The notes beneath the pieces were generated by a model, which saw only the letters and a list, made by a program, of their open reading frames with translations, ran no database searches and was not told where the DNA came from. Positions 1-11,424 of a DNA stretch of 34,788 nucleotides are shown piece after piece; positions within the stretch are counted from its first letter, which is position 1, and each line of letters opens with the position of its first letter. Source of the stretch: a bacterium (GTDB lineage Bacteria; JAMCPX01); assembly GCA_021787655.1 (NCBI GenBank), contig JAJYLM010000004.1, positions 1-34,788 of the forward strand, given 5' to 3'. The position numbers and the translations under genes were made by a program.

Positions 1-2408
1 TCGCCGTCCTGCAGCTTCTTCAGCAGCCGCTGTGCAAGCGCAAGGACATCACCCGGCAGTCCGGCCATCTTGGCGACCTCGATTCCGAAGCTCTCGCTCG
101 AGCCCCCGTCAACGAGCTTACGCACGAAGATGAGCTTGCCCTGCCATTGCTTGACCGGTATGGACTGATTGACCGCCTTGGGGTGGCTGTTGCCGAATTC
201 GATCAGCTCATGGTAGTGGGTTGCGAACAGGGTCTTTGCACCGATGGTATTCGCGATGTAGTCGAGCACAGCCCATGCGATGCTGATACCGTCGTATGTA
301 CTCGTACCCCTGCCGATCTCGTCGAGGATGATCAGGCTTCTGGCCGTGGCGCTGTTGAGGATGTTGGCGGTCTCTGTCATCTCCACCATAAAGGTGCTCT
401 GGCCCTTTGCAAGATGGTCCGACGCACCGACCCGTGCAAACACCCTGTCGACGATCCCAAGCCGCGCTGTGCCTGCCGGTACAAAACAGCCGACCTGCGC
501 CATAATAACAATGAGTGCGGACTGGCGTATGATGGTCGATTTGCCCGACATGTTCGGTCCCGTGATAATGACGACCTGCCTGTCCGTGCTGTTCAGGGTG
601 AGGTCATTGGGAATGAATGCGGCTTCCTTCAGGTACTGCTCGATAACCGGGTGCCGTGCATCCTTCAATTCGATCGCATCCCCCTCATGCATCGCCGGTC
701 TGACATACCTGTTCCGCACCGCCAGCTCTGCAAAGGCTGAAAGTACGTCGGCCTGCGCAATCGCAGCGCTGGTGGCAAGGATTCGTGACGCATTGGCCGA
801 GACCACTTCGTTCAACTTCCTGAGATAGTCCGCTTCAAGGGCATTGATCTGTTCCTCGGCACTCAGCAGCCGCACTTCCATCTCCTTGAGTTTCTGCGTG
901 ATGAAACGTTCTCCGTTTGCAACGGTCTGTTTGCGCTGGTAATCTTCGGGTACGAGGCGGAGGTTCGGTTTGGTTACCTCGATATAGTATCCGAACACGC
1001 TCGAGAATCCGACCTTGAGTGATCCGATGCCCGTGCGCGTACGTTCGTCCTGTTCGAACTGCCTGAGCCAGCCCTTGGTGTCCCTGACCAGCAGCTTTGT
1101 TTCGTCGAGCCGGTTGTCAACTCCTGTACGAACGAACCATCCATGCTCGTTTTGTTCGTCCGACAGATCAACGGTCGTCCCGATGCTCTCGCGGATGTCG
1201 GCAAGCGTGTCCATGGCGTCATACAGCAGGGAAAGCAGGGGAACGTCCCTGCGGAGCGCCTGCCTGATATCGCACATGGCATCGATGGACTGGGCGAACC
1301 GCTGGAGGGATTGCGGGGTCATGGTGCTGGTATGCGCTTTGGCAACAGACCGGTCGACATCCCCGACGTCTTTGAGCCTGCTCCGTATCTCGGCCCGTGC
1401 CACAGGTTCATGATAATAATAATCCACAGCCGTATGCCGTGCCATGATCTCGTCCGGAGATATCGACGGAAAGCGGAGATAATGGCGCAGCAGACGCGCA
1501 CCCATCGGGCTGACGGTCCTGTCCATGATTCCGGCCAGGCTTATCTTTTCCGAACCATCGATGATGGAGTTGAACAGTTCCAGGTTCCGTATGGTCGCAC
1601 TGTCCATAGCGAGATAGTCCGAAGGTATCACCCTCTTCATGATGATACTGCTGATGGGGGTTTTGGTATCTTCAAGATACCGGAACAGTGCCGCCAGAGC
1701 AGCCATCAGTACCGGGACGTCCGCGGCCCCTGCACCGGTAAGCTGGGCGCCCCAAACACCGAAAACGCGTTCCCTGATGGAGTCCCACTCGAAATACTGG
1801 GCAGGGACAGGCGTCAGGATAAAGGGCACCTCTGCACCAAACAGGCTGATGATGTGTCCCGGCAGATGCTTGTCCTGATAGAGCATCTCTTTGGGCATCA
1901 GCTTTTTTATCTCTGCGAACACCTGTTCGGGATCTGCCGCAGACAGGAGCAAGAGCTCGGACGTGGACGGTTCGAAGAACACCACCCCGGTTCCTTCCCG
2001 CGCACCGGCGATGACCGCAATATAGTTGGTCTGCTGGGATGCAAGCGTGTCCGGATCGTAGATGAGCCCGGGTGTTGCAACCCGTATAACGTCGCGCTTC
2101 ACGATGCCTTTTGCCTTGGCAGGGTCCTCGAGCTGTTCGCAGATTGCAACCTTGAATCCGGCATCCAGCAGTTTTTTGATGTAGGGCGCTGCTGCATGAT
2201 ACGGCACGCCGCACATGGGCACCGGATCTTCGACATCCTTGTGGCGTGATGTCAGGGTAAGGTCGAGGACAGGAGCCGCGGTGACGGCGTCTTCAAAAAA
2301 CATCTCGTAAAAATCTCCCAGCCGGTAAAAAAGGATGGCGTCCTTGTACCGGGACTTCACCTCGAGGTACTGCTGGACTAAGGGTGTCGGTGGTTTCGGC
2401 ATGGCCAT
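1..2408 (-). CDS. mutS: DNA mismatch repair protein MutS (3' end outside window)
   Basis: MutS recognises base mismatches and small loops and recruits MutL in an ATP-dependent way. I translated the minus strand directly, because the ORF track omits this gene: its stop lies beyond base 1. The N-terminus reads MAMPKPPTPLVQQYLEVKSR and is followed by GDFYEMFFEDA, which contains the mismatch-contacting Phe-x-Glu (FYE) motif. Near residue 615 is the ATPase Walker A GPNMSGKST, and later LIILDEIGRGTSTYDG (Walker B and signature). The last visible residues (LVDGGSSESFGIEVAKMAGLP) match the end of the ATPase domain. About 802 residues are visible. Family members are usually about 850-880, so roughly the last 60-70 are missing. 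The start could be ATG 2408 or ATG 2402; no strong Shine-Dalgarno separates them. It lies downstream of topA, with a repeat-filled gap between. Confidence 0.97.
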   Translation of the reverse strand, partial: MAMPKPPTPLVQQYLEVKSRYKDAILFYRLGDFYEMFFEDAVTAAPVLDLTLTSRHKDVEDPVPMCGVPYHAAAPYIKKLLDAGFKVAICEQLEDPAKAKGIVKRDVIRVATPGLIYDPDTLASQQTNYIAVIAGAREGTGVVFFEPSTSELLLLSAADPEQVFAEIKKLMPKEMLYQDKHLPGHIISLFGAEVPFILTPVPAQYFEWDSIRERVFGVWGAQLTGAGAADVPVLMAALAALFRYLEDTKTPISSIIMKRVIPSDYLAMDSATIRNLELFNSIIDGSEKISLAGIMDRTVSPMGARLLRHYLRFPSISPDEIMARHTAVDYYYHEPVARAEIRSRLKDVGDVDRSVAKAHTSTMTPQSLQRFAQSIDAMCDIRQALRRDVPLLSLLYDAMDTLADIRESIGTTVDLSDEQNEHGWFVRTGVDNRLDETKLLVRDTKGWLRQFEQDERTRTGIGSLKVGFSSVFGYYIEVTKPNLRLVPEDYQRKQTVANGERFITQKLKEMEVRLLSAEEQINALEADYLRKLNEVVSANASRILATSAAIAQADVLSAFAELAVRNRYVRPAMHEGDAIELKDARHPVIEQYLKEAAFIPNDLTLNSTDRQVVIITGPNMSGKSTIIRQSALIVIMAQVGCFVPAGTARLGIVDRVFARVGASDHLAKGQSTFMVEMTETANILNSATARSLIILDEIGRGTSTYDGISIAWAVLDYIANTIGAKTLFATHYHELIEFGNSHPKAVNQSIPVKQWQGKLIFVRKLVDGGSSESFGIEVAKMAGLPGDVLALAQRLLKKLQDG

Positions 2409-2420
2409 CCGCCCGCCTTA

Positions 2421-2737
2421 TCCGTCATTCCTGCCCGCGGGCTTCTGCAAAGGTATTCTTGAGCAGGAATCCAGTTCCCTGGTCTCTTTCATGTTAACCT
2501 TATCCATAAGCCTGACTTTCCTCCCCTGGATTCCCGCTGGAATATATATCCCGCCAACGGCGGGACGGGAATGACAAATGCGCAGCATCCCTGTCCTTAT
2601 TATCTATCATATCCTTGTTCATTTTTTCCGTCATTCCGTGCTTGACACGGAATCCAGTTTTCCTTTTGCGTCATTTCGCACGTGATGCGGAATCTCTTTT
2701 TTTCCTCTTCTGGATTCCCGCGTTCGCGGGAATGACA
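2421..2737. repeat. Cluster of five CGTCATTCC-type palindromic repeat units
   Basis: The 354-bp gap between mutS and topA has no gene but holds five related units. Two begin CCGTCATTCC and end GGAATCCAG (about 2422-2475 and 2629-2656). One is degenerate (GCGTCATTTCGC...GCGGAATC, about 2668-2695). Two are in inverse orientation, CTGGATTCCCGC...GGGAATGAC (about 2526-2574 and 2710-2736). The last contains the perfect hairpin ATTCCCGCG-TT-CGCGGGAAT. Spacing is irregular and orientation is mixed, so this is not a CRISPR array. The layout resembles the dispersed REP/MITE-like CGTCATTCCCGCG...GGAATCCAG elements common in many environmental Gram-negative genomes. Confidence 0.8.
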
Positions 2738-2754
2738 CCACTGAATGTGTTAAG

Positions 2755-2792
2755 AAGGACTGTCATTTTCCTTCCACATAATGACAGTCCTT
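2755..2792 (-). terminator. 12-bp perfect inverted repeat across the topA stop codon
   Basis: AAGGACTGTCAT (2755-2766) and ATGACAGTCCTT (2781-2792) are exact reverse complements separated by 14 bases. The TGA stop of topA (2763-2765) sits inside the distal arm and the last topA codons form the loop. It may stabilise or terminate the topA transcript. There is no clean U-tract, so an intrinsic terminator is not certain. Confidence 0.55.
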
Positions 2793-5000
2793 GTTCGGAC
2801 ACGCGATCACGACCCCGTCTTTCTGGGTGTACTTCTCGATAAGATACTTTGATCCGCATTTGGGACAGGGCTTGTTGACCGGTTTATTCCAGGAAACAAA
2901 ATTGCACTTCGGATACTGCGTGCACCCGTAAAACAGCCGTCCCTTTTTCGTGGACCGCTCTGCGATATCCCCGCCGCACTCAGGACATTTCACCTCGAGG
3001 ACATAGGGTTTGGTATTTTTGCACGCCGGATAGTTCTCGCAGGCAAGGAAGCGCGCTCCCGATCGGGTGCGCTTGACCAGCATCGCTCCGCCGCACAGCG
3101 CGCACTTGAGGTCCGACTTTTCGTTCTCGATGACCGTGATTTTGCCGTTCTCGTCCCGCTTGAAATTTTTGGTGTTTTTGCATTCCGGGTAATTGGAACA
3201 TGCGAGGAACATGCCGTTGCGTCCCCATTTTATGACCATGGGCGAACCGCACTTCTCGCATACGATATCGGTCTTCTCTTCGGTTGCCTTCATGTTTTTC
3301 ATCTGTTTGCCGGCCTTGACAAGCAGCTGTTCAAAGGTTGTGTAGAATGCCTTGAGCAGTTCGACATAGTTGGTCGTGCCTTCCTCAACGTTGTCGAGCT
3401 TGTCCTCCATGTCCGCCGTAAACCCGATGTCCATGATATCCGGGAAATTCTTCACGAGCAGCTCGGTAACGATATTGCCGAGTTCCGTCGGCTTGAACCT
3501 TCCCTCGTCTTTCAGCACGTATCCCCGCTGCTGGATGGTATACAGGATGGTCGCATATGTCGAAGGTCTCCCGATACCTCTCTCTTCGAGTTCCTTGACC
3601 AGCGAAGCCTCGGTATAGCGCGGGGGCGGTTCTGTAAAGTGCTGGTGCGGTGCGATGTCCTTCAGCCCGAGGGGATCGTCGGCAGCCAGCTTCGGCAGCA
3701 GGGACTCTTCCCGCTGTTCTTCATACACCTTCAGGTAGCCGTCGAACAGGAGCGTGGACCCCGTCGCCTTGAATAGAAACCTGCCGCCCTTGATCTGCAC
3801 TGCCATCTGCCGGAACACTGCGGGCGTCATCTGGCTTGCAACAAACCGCTCCCATATCAGGCGGTACAGATCGTACTCCTGATCCGAGAGGTATTTTTTG
3901 ACCTTCTCCGGAGGCAGGTCGAACCGCGTCGGCCTGACCGCCTCGTGCGCATCCTGCGCTGACTTCTTGTTCTTATACACATTCGCAGACCCCGGTAGGT
4001 AATCCTTGCCGTACGCCGCGCTGATAAAACCCCTGACGCCGGCCAGCGCCTCGTCCGCTATCCGCACCGAGTCCGTCCGCATGTAGGTGATCAGCGCCGT
4101 ATGGCCTTCCTTGCCGAGCTCGATGCCCTCGTACAGTTTCTGTGCTGTCTTCATGGTCCTGTCTGCAGTGAACCTCAGGCGTTTGATCGCCTCCTGCTGG
4201 AGCGTACTCGTGATGAAGGGAGGCGCGGGGTAAGATTTCCGCTCTTTTTGTTCGATCCCTGAAACGTGGTAGGTCTGCCGCTTTATCTCATCGGTGATCG
4301 TGCGTGCAGTATCGCCGTCTTTTATAGCAACTGCCGTGCCGTCGATTGTGGCGAGTTTTGCCTCGAACGCATCCTTGCCCGGTGTGAGAAAGGTGCCTTC
4401 GACGGACCAGTACTCCTGCGGAACAAATGCCTCGCGCTCCCGCTCGCGGTCACAGATGAGCCGCACGGCGACGGACTGCACCCTGCCGGCGCTCAATCCC
4501 CGCCTGACCTTGTCCCACAGCAGGGGGCTGATCTGGTATCCGACGAGCCGGTCGAGGATACGCCGGGCGAGATAGGAATCGTACATCTTTTCGTTGAGCT
4601 TGCCGTGGTTCCTGATCGCTTCGACCACGGCCTGCCGGGTAATCTCGTTGAACATCACCCGCTCTATCTTGATCTTGGTGTTCTGTTTTTTCAGCTCGTC
4701 AGCGATGTGCCATGCGATTGCCTCCCCTTCCCGGTCCGGGTCAGGCGCAAGGTACACGGTGCCGACGCCCTTGGCCGCCTTCTTGATGGCAGCGATGGTC
4801 TTCAGCTTGGTCTTGAGCAGTTCGTACTCTGCTGCAAAGGTTTTGGTGTCGACGCCGAGCTTCGACTTCGGCAGGTCCTTGATGTGGCCCATGGACGCCA
4901 CGACCTCATAATTGCTGTCCAAAAACTTCTTGATCGTCTTCGTCTTGGCAGGCGACTCCACAACTATCAGATATTTTTCTGTCTGTGCTTTGTTCGGCAT
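2763..5000 (-). CDS. topA: DNA topoisomerase I (type IA)
   Basis: Type IA topoisomerase that relaxes negative supercoils by single-strand cleavage and passage. The Toprim domain starts at the N-terminus (YLIVVESPAKTKTIKKFL), with the acidic metal-binding motif in DPDREGEAIAWH. The catalytic tyrosine lies in LITYMRTDSVRI. The C-terminus carries four cysteine zinc-ribbon units in a row (CEKCGSP, CALCGGA, CPECGGD, CPKCGSK), which bind DNA in this family. The track start (GTG 5006) overlaps the dprA stop as GTGA. I prefer ATG 5000 because GGAG lies five bases upstream of it, which gives 745 aa. It is translationally close to dprA and probably in the same transcript. Confidence 0.97.
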   Translation of the reverse strand: MPNKAQTEKYLIVVESPAKTKTIKKFLDSNYEVVASMGHIKDLPKSKLGVDTKTFAAEYELLKTKLKTIAAIKKAAKGVGTVYLAPDPDREGEAIAWHIADELKKQNTKIKIERVMFNEITRQAVVEAIRNHGKLNEKMYDSYLARRILDRLVGYQISPLLWDKVRRGLSAGRVQSVAVRLICDREREREAFVPQEYWSVEGTFLTPGKDAFEAKLATIDGTAVAIKDGDTARTITDEIKRQTYHVSGIEQKERKSYPAPPFITSTLQQEAIKRLRFTADRTMKTAQKLYEGIELGKEGHTALITYMRTDSVRIADEALAGVRGFISAAYGKDYLPGSANVYKNKKSAQDAHEAVRPTRFDLPPEKVKKYLSDQEYDLYRLIWERFVASQMTPAVFRQMAVQIKGGRFLFKATGSTLLFDGYLKVYEEQREESLLPKLAADDPLGLKDIAPHQHFTEPPPRYTEASLVKELEERGIGRPSTYATILYTIQQRGYVLKDEGRFKPTELGNIVTELLVKNFPDIMDIGFTADMEDKLDNVEEGTTNYVELLKAFYTTFEQLLVKAGKQMKNMKATEEKTDIVCEKCGSPMVIKWGRNGMFLACSNYPECKNTKNFKRDENGKITVIENEKSDLKCALCGGAMLVKRTRSGARFLACENYPACKNTKPYVLEVKCPECGGDIAERSTKKGRLFYGCTQYPKCNFVSWNKPVNKPCPKCGSKYLIEKYTQKDGVVIACPNKDCHYVEGK

Positions 5001-5002
5001 GT

Positions 5003-6139
5003 TCACTCCATTTTAACGAATCGTTTTCCCGGCAGTTGTTTTACAACGCCGCTGATTTCCATTTCAGTAAGCATACTCATTACTTTCGCCGTGTCAAATT
5101 TTGACAGCGTTATGATGGTATCGAGGTCCACGGGTTCCCGGGACAAAAGGGCCAGCAGGCCTGCGTGCGCCTCAGGAACAGCCGCTGCGTCCGGCGTCTG
5201 CTTCGGCAGGAGCGCCCGTACCTCCGCAACGAGGCTGTCGATGGAATCGACCATCGCACACCCGTGCTTGATCAGGCGGTTGGTACCCTGCCCCATCATG
5301 GAATAGATCTGTCCGGGTACCGCGAACACGTCCCTCCCCTGGTCCAGGGCGTGCGATACCGTGATCATGGTGCCGCTGTTCAACGAGGCCTCGGTCACGA
5401 TCACGGCGATGGACAATCCGCTGATGATGCGGTTACGCTCAGGAAAGTTCGTGTCCAGGGGAGGCGTATCGAGGGGATACTCGCTCAGGATCAGCCCCTT
5501 GTCCGCTATCTCGTGCGCCAGCTTCCGGTTCTCCGCAGGATACACCCGGTTGATGCCCGTCCCCCAGACGGCAATCGTCGGGGCGTTGTGTGCCAATGCC
5601 GTTGTATGGGCGACAGCATCGATGCCTTTTGCCATACCGCTGACGATGGTAAGCCCCAGACCGGCCAGCGCCAGGGCAATCTCCCCGGTAACTTCTTCTC
5701 CGTACGGCGAGGGAAACCTGGTACCGACAATGGCAATGCACGGTGCCGCCGACAGTATATCAGTCCTGCCCTTGGCATACAGAAAGGGCGGCGGATCGTT
5801 GATCTGTTTCAGCTGCGCCGGATACTGCGGGTCAGACAGCGTGACAACCTTCACGCCCTGCTGCCGTATCCCCGCGAGGAGTGCCTCGGCTGCCGGAAAG
5901 ACCGTACTGTGCACGATCCTTCCGGCCACTGCCTCCGGAACGCCTTCAACCTGCAGCAGGTCGTCGTACGGCGCGGAAAACACCCGCTGCGGCGCACCGA
6001 AGGATGCGATGAGGCGTTTGTACGTGACGTTTCCCACGCCTTCCACAAGCCTCAGTGCAATCCAGAACAGCAGTTCGTCCTTTTTTCCGGTATTTGCAGA
6101 CATCGTTTCTGCACTGTATACAGAGTTCGTACAATTCAT
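5003..6139 (-). CDS. dprA: DNA-processing protein DprA (Smf)
   Basis: DprA loads RecA onto incoming single-stranded DNA during natural transformation. It is also widespread in bacteria not known to be competent. The N-terminal helix-hairpin-helix-like region (GVGNVTYKRLI) is followed by the Rossmann-like core: GTRFPSPYG, SGMAKGID, GTGINRVYPAENRKL, FPERNRIISGLS, TEASLNSGT and the VPGQIYSMMGQGTNRLI segment. A winged-helix-like C-terminus (LDTIITLSKFDTAKVMSML) completes the full-length form. The start is uncertain: TTG 6142, ATG 6139 (weak GGGG upstream) and ATG 6103 (MSANTGKKDELLFW) are all possible. The last gives an N-terminus more like that of homologues. It overlaps topA by a few bases and is divergent from xerC. 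Confidence 0.95.
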   Translation of the reverse strand: MNCTNSVYSAETMSANTGKKDELLFWIALRLVEGVGNVTYKRLIASFGAPQRVFSAPYDDLLQVEGVPEAVAGRIVHSTVFPAAEALLAGIRQQGVKVVTLSDPQYPAQLKQINDPPPFLYAKGRTDILSAAPCIAIVGTRFPSPYGEEVTGEIALALAGLGLTIVSGMAKGIDAVAHTTALAHNAPTIAVWGTGINRVYPAENRKLAHEIADKGLILSEYPLDTPPLDTNFPERNRIISGLSIAVIVTEASLNSGTMITVSHALDQGRDVFAVPGQIYSMMGQGTNRLIKHGCAMVDSIDSLVAEVRALLPKQTPDAAAVPEAHAGLLALLSREPVDLDTIITLSKFDTAKVMSMLTEMEISGVVKQLPGKRFVKME

Positions 6140-6281
6140 CAAGTAAACCCCGTTAGAAAGTCCTCAAAAGACCGATCTGCTTCTGGCTGACGACAGCTGT
6201 TCTGAAAGGCATTCCTCAGTATCACACTATCCCGATCATACATTGAAAAGAGTGCACCGATATGGTAATGCTAATTTCTGA

Positions 6282-7178
6282 ATGGACTACCCCGGTTTGT
6301 TTAAGAACTATCTCACCACGGAAAAGGGCGCATCCGTCAACACGGTAGAGGCCTACCTGTCGGATCTGGAACAATTCTCCGGTTTTCTCAAGGGCATGAA
6401 CCCGCCCCGCTCCCTCGAATCCGCCGGTATGCCTGAGATCCGGAGCTTCGTTGCGTGGCTCCTGAAGACCGACGCAAAGAGTTCGGCAGGACGGAAGCTC
6501 GCCGCGCTCAAGACCTTCTACAGGTTTTTAGTGCGGGAGCACTATGTGGATATGAATCCCGCCGAACTCGTCGCCCTGCCGAAAAAGGACAAGCTCCTTC
6601 CCGGGTTCCTCAATATCGACGAGGTCTTCGGCCTAATCGATCAGCCGCACGGCGACGGCTTTGCTCCGCTGCGGGACAGGACCATCCTCGAGCTGTTCTA
6701 TGCGAGCGGCCTGCGTGTTTCCGAACTCGTGGGGCTGGATATTGGCAATATTGATATTAATATAGGTTATGTGCGGGTCATTGGCAAAGGCAGAAAAGAG
6801 CGCGTCGTACCGATGAACAGGAAGGCACTGGAAACGCTCGGACGCTATCTCGGCGCACGGAATATTTTTTTACAGGGCAGACCTGCAACAGATGCGGTGT
6901 TCCTCAACAGGTTCGGACAGCGGATAACCCGGCGGGCGGTCGGCATGATCGTCAGGAAGTATCTGCTGAAGTCCGGCATCCTCAAGCACATCAGCCCGCA
7001 TTCGCTGCGGCATACCTTTGCTACGCACCTGCTTGATGCAGGAGCGGATCTGCGCTTTATACAGGAACTGCTCGGACATGCGAGCATCTCGACTACCCAG
7101 GTCTATACGCACACCAGTACGGACAGGCTCATGAAGGTCTACGATGACGCACACCCGCGGGCACACAAGGAAAAATAG
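6282..7178 (+). CDS. xerC: Tyrosine site-specific recombinase, XerC/CodV type
   Basis: Xer recombinases resolve chromosome dimers at dif sites. At 298 aa it has the usual length. The N-terminal SAM-like DNA-binding domain covers about residues 1-90. The catalytic domain shows all six expected residues: R145 (ASGLRVSEL), K169 ([10 protein letters not shown]), H240 and R243 (SPHSLRHTF), H266 (LLGHASIS) and the nucleophile Y275 (TTQVYTH). The C-terminus VYDDAHPRA is typical of XerC/XerD. I chose XerC because the position directly before hslV-hslU matches the codV-clpQ-clpY arrangement, but XerD cannot be excluded from sequence alone. No integrase context (att sites, phage genes) is present. The start ATG 6282 has no obvious Shine-Dalgarno. 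Confidence 0.9.
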   Translation: MDYPGLFKNYLTTEKGASVNTVEAYLSDLEQFSGFLKGMNPPRSLESAGMPEIRSFVAWLLKTDAKSSAGRKLAALKTFYRFLVREHYVDMNPAELVALPKKDKLLPGFLNIDEVFGLIDQPHGDGFAPLRDRTILELFYASGLRVSELVGLDIGNIDINIGYVRVIGKGRKERVVPMNRKALETLGRYLGARNIFLQGRPATDAVFLNRFGQRITRRAVGMIVRKYLLKSGILKHISPHSLRHTFATHLLDAGADLRFIQELLGHASISTTQVYTHTSTDRLMKVYDDAHPRAHKEK

Positions 7179-7200
7179 CATGGAACAAAAAGGAGACGGC

Positions 7201-7728
7201 ATGTTTCACGGAACCACGATACTCTCGGTACGGCACAACGGGAAGGTCGTCATGGCAGGCGACGGACAGGTAACAATGGGCGATACCATCATGAAGCACA
7301 CGGCGAAAAAGGTGCGGCGGTTGTACAACGACACCGTGCTGGTGGGCTTCGCAGGCTCCACGGCAGACGCCTTTACCCTGTTCAGCAGGTTCGAGAGCAA
7401 GCTCGAGGAGTTCAGGGGAAACCTCATGAAGGCGGCGGTCCAGCTCGCAAAAGACTGGAGGACGGACCGGACGCTCCGGCGGCTCGAGGCCCTTCTGATC
7501 GCGGCGGACAAAACCACGTCCCTCCTGCTCTCGGGCACCGGGGATGTCATCGAGCCGGACGATAATATCATCGCCATCGGGTCGGGTGGAAGCTATGCGC
7601 TTGCTGCGGCACGGGCACTGGTGCAGCACTCCAGTCTCGAGACACGGGCGATCGCCGAGAACGCCATGAAGATCGCTTCGGAGATTTGTATTTACACCAA
7701 CAGCACTATTACAATAGAAGAACTATGA
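7201..7728 (+). CDS. hslV: ATP-dependent protease subunit HslV (ClpQ)
   Basis: Threonine peptidase of the HslVU two-component protease, a cytoplasmic proteasome-like particle. The N-terminal nucleophile threonine is in [24 protein letters not shown]. The propeptide would be removed to expose the Thr of [20 protein letters not shown] and the C-terminus [10 protein letters not shown] are family hallmarks. The track start at 7144 is an overextension into xerC. ATG 7201 is preceded by AAGGAG with a five-base spacer and gives 175 aa, the usual length. ATG 7180 is a weaker alternative. hslU follows after 13 bases. Confidence 0.96.
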   Translation: MFHGTTILSVRHNGKVVMAGDGQVTMGDTIMKHTAKKVRRLYNDTVLVGFAGSTADAFTLFSRFESKLEEFRGNLMKAAVQLAKDWRTDRTLRRLEALLIAADKTTSLLLSGTGDVIEPDDNIIAIGSGGSYALAAARALVQHSSLETRAIAENAMKIASEICIYTNSTITIEEL

Positions 7729-7741
7729 GAGGTAAAACACA

Positions 7742-10029
<2,288 letters not shown>

Positions 10030-10041
10030 CGGAGATAAAGA

Positions 10042-10099
10042 AATTCAATATTAAAAATTCAAAATAAAAAATTCAAAATTCACTATGAACAATTCAAAA
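10042..10099. repeat. AT-rich degenerate AATTCAAAA repeats before argD
   Basis: The argB-argD gap and the first bases of the longest argD ORF hold several near-copies of AATTCAAAA or AATTCAATA, at about 10042, 10056, 10070 and 10091. This low-complexity stretch is unlike the GC-rich DNA around it. It makes the upstream ATG at 10085 a poor choice of argD start. Confidence 0.6.
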
Positions 10100-10111
10100 G
10101 GGATGAAAGCA

Positions 10112-11317
10112 ATGAAACATATCGATACCATAGCAGTCACCGACGCGTGCATCATGCACACCTACAAGCGCATACCGCTGGTCATAACCCGGGGCAAAGG
10201 TATTTACCTGTGGGACAAGAGCGGCAAACGGTATATGGATTTTCTCGGTGCACGGGGTGCTGCCAATACCGGTTACTCCAATCCTGATGTCGTACGGGCA
10301 CTGACGGCACAGGCAAAAAAGCTCATCCTGGTTACCAATGATTTTTATACCGAGCCTCAGGCCCAGCTCGCACAGATGCTTACCCGGCACTCGTTTGCGG
10401 ACCAGGTATTTTTCTGCAACAGCGGCGCCGAGGCGAATGAAGGTGCGCTCAAACTCGCGCGGCTTTACTCGTCCCGGAAATACGGCACCGGCAGGTATGT
10501 GATCGTCAGTGCAAGCAACTCCTTCCACGGCAGGACCTACGGGACCCTGTCGGCAACAGGACAGAAGAAATACCAGCACGGTTTCGGGCCCCTGGTACCG
10601 GGATTCAGGTACGTCCGGTTCAACGATACGGAAGATATGCAGGCAGCGCTGGGCGATGATGTGTGCGCTGTCATCCTCGAGCCGGTCCAGGGCGAGGGGG
10701 GCATCTACCCTGCGACACAGGAGTATCTCTCGTTTGTCCGCGAGCAGACCCGCAGGAAAGACATCCTGCTCATCATGGACGAAGTCCAGGTCGGCCTCGG
10801 CAGGACCGGCACGCTGTTCGCGTACGAACATTACGGGATACAGCCGGACATGGTCACCATTGCAAAGTCCATCGCAGGCGGAGTCCCCATGGGCGCACTG
10901 CTCGCAACCAGGGACGTTGCAGGCGCGTTCGACTACGGCACTCACGGGACCACGTTCGGAGGCTCTCCCCTCGCCGCTGCAGCAGGCCTCGCGGCGCTCA
11001 CCTCCATTCTCCGGCACCGGCTCCCGGGCAATGCGAAAAAGATCGGCGCGGCTGCAATGAAAAAACTTGCAGGCCTGAAGAAACGGTACCCGGACGCCAT
11101 CAAAGACGTACGGGGGCTTGGACTGGCCCTTGGCGTTGAGCTGTTCGATGCAGGACTTGCCGCCCGGGTCTTCGACGAATGCCTGAAGAACGGACTTATC
11201 ATCAATATAACGAACGGTACGATCGTCCGGTTCCTGCCTCCCCTCGTCATTACCCGGCAGCAGATGGACACGGGCATTTCCCTCTTTGAAAAGGCCCTGC
11301 TGACCGCGCTCAAATAA
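10112..11317 (+). CDS. argD: Acetylornithine aminotransferase
   Basis: Class III PLP-dependent aminotransferase converting N-acetylglutamate semialdehyde to N-acetylornithine. The family pattern is complete: FCNSGAEANEGALKLAR, NSFHGRTYGTLSATGQKKYQ, EPVQGEGGIYPA and MDEVQVGLGRTGTLFAYEHYG. The PLP lysine is in TIAKSIAGGVPMGALL, followed by GTTFGGSPLAAAAG. The track begins at ATG 10085, inside AT-rich repeats. ATG 10112 is preceded by AAAAGGG at nine bases and gives MKHIDTIAVTDACIMHTYKR, close to known ArgD N-termini (401 aa). Some ArgD enzymes also act as succinyl-diaminopimelate aminotransferase; the sequence does not decide this. A terminator follows. Confidence 0.94.
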   Translation: MKHIDTIAVTDACIMHTYKRIPLVITRGKGIYLWDKSGKRYMDFLGARGAANTGYSNPDVVRALTAQAKKLILVTNDFYTEPQAQLAQMLTRHSFADQVFFCNSGAEANEGALKLARLYSSRKYGTGRYVIVSASNSFHGRTYGTLSATGQKKYQHGFGPLVPGFRYVRFNDTEDMQAALGDDVCAVILEPVQGEGGIYPATQEYLSFVREQTRRKDILLIMDEVQVGLGRTGTLFAYEHYGIQPDMVTIAKSIAGGVPMGALLATRDVAGAFDYGTHGTTFGGSPLAAAAGLAALTSILRHRLPGNAKKIGAAAMKKLAGLKKRYPDAIKDVRGLGLALGVELFDAGLAARVFDECLKNGLIINITNGTIVRFLPPLVITRQQMDTGISLFEKALLTALK

Positions 11318-11338
11318 CGGTCTCGTCGGCCGTTTTTT
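11316..11338 (+). terminator. Rho-independent terminator after argD
   Basis: AACGGTC (11316-11322) pairs with GGCCGTT (11328-11334), with one T-G wobble, around the loop TCGTC. A run of six T follows (11333-11338). It overlaps the argD stop codon. This suggests argF is separately transcribed. Confidence 0.7.
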
Positions 11339-11363
11339 CAGGGTCTGGTTGCTGCACGATGAT

Positions 11364-11392
11364 TTGATAAAACACTCCGGCCATGTTAGCAT
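11364..11392 (+). promoter_or_regulatory. Possible sigma70 promoter for argF-glmU-glmS
   Basis: TTGATA (five of six matches to TTGACA) and TAGCAT (four of six to TATAAT) are spaced by exactly 17 bases. They lie between the argD terminator and the argF start. The prediction is by eye only. Confidence 0.4.
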
Positions 11393-11424
11393 GGCGATGA
11401 TTTCACAAAAAACAAGAGGAAGGT

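Noticed and set aside
1143-2249. 368-aa plus-strand ORF
   Set aside because: Antisense shadow of mutS; the minus strand encodes clear MutS motifs through the same bases.
2421-2737. CRISPR array
   Set aside because: The repeats are palindromic, of mixed orientation and irregular spacing, with no uniform spacers and no cas genes.
6140-6281. Regulatory site in the dprA-xerC divergent gap
   Set aside because: I looked for promoters and operators and found only poor -10/-35 matches; nothing supportable.
6282-7178. Phage or island integrase
   Set aside because: Length, motifs and the hslVU neighbourhood fit a housekeeping Xer recombinase; no attachment sites or phage genes are nearby.
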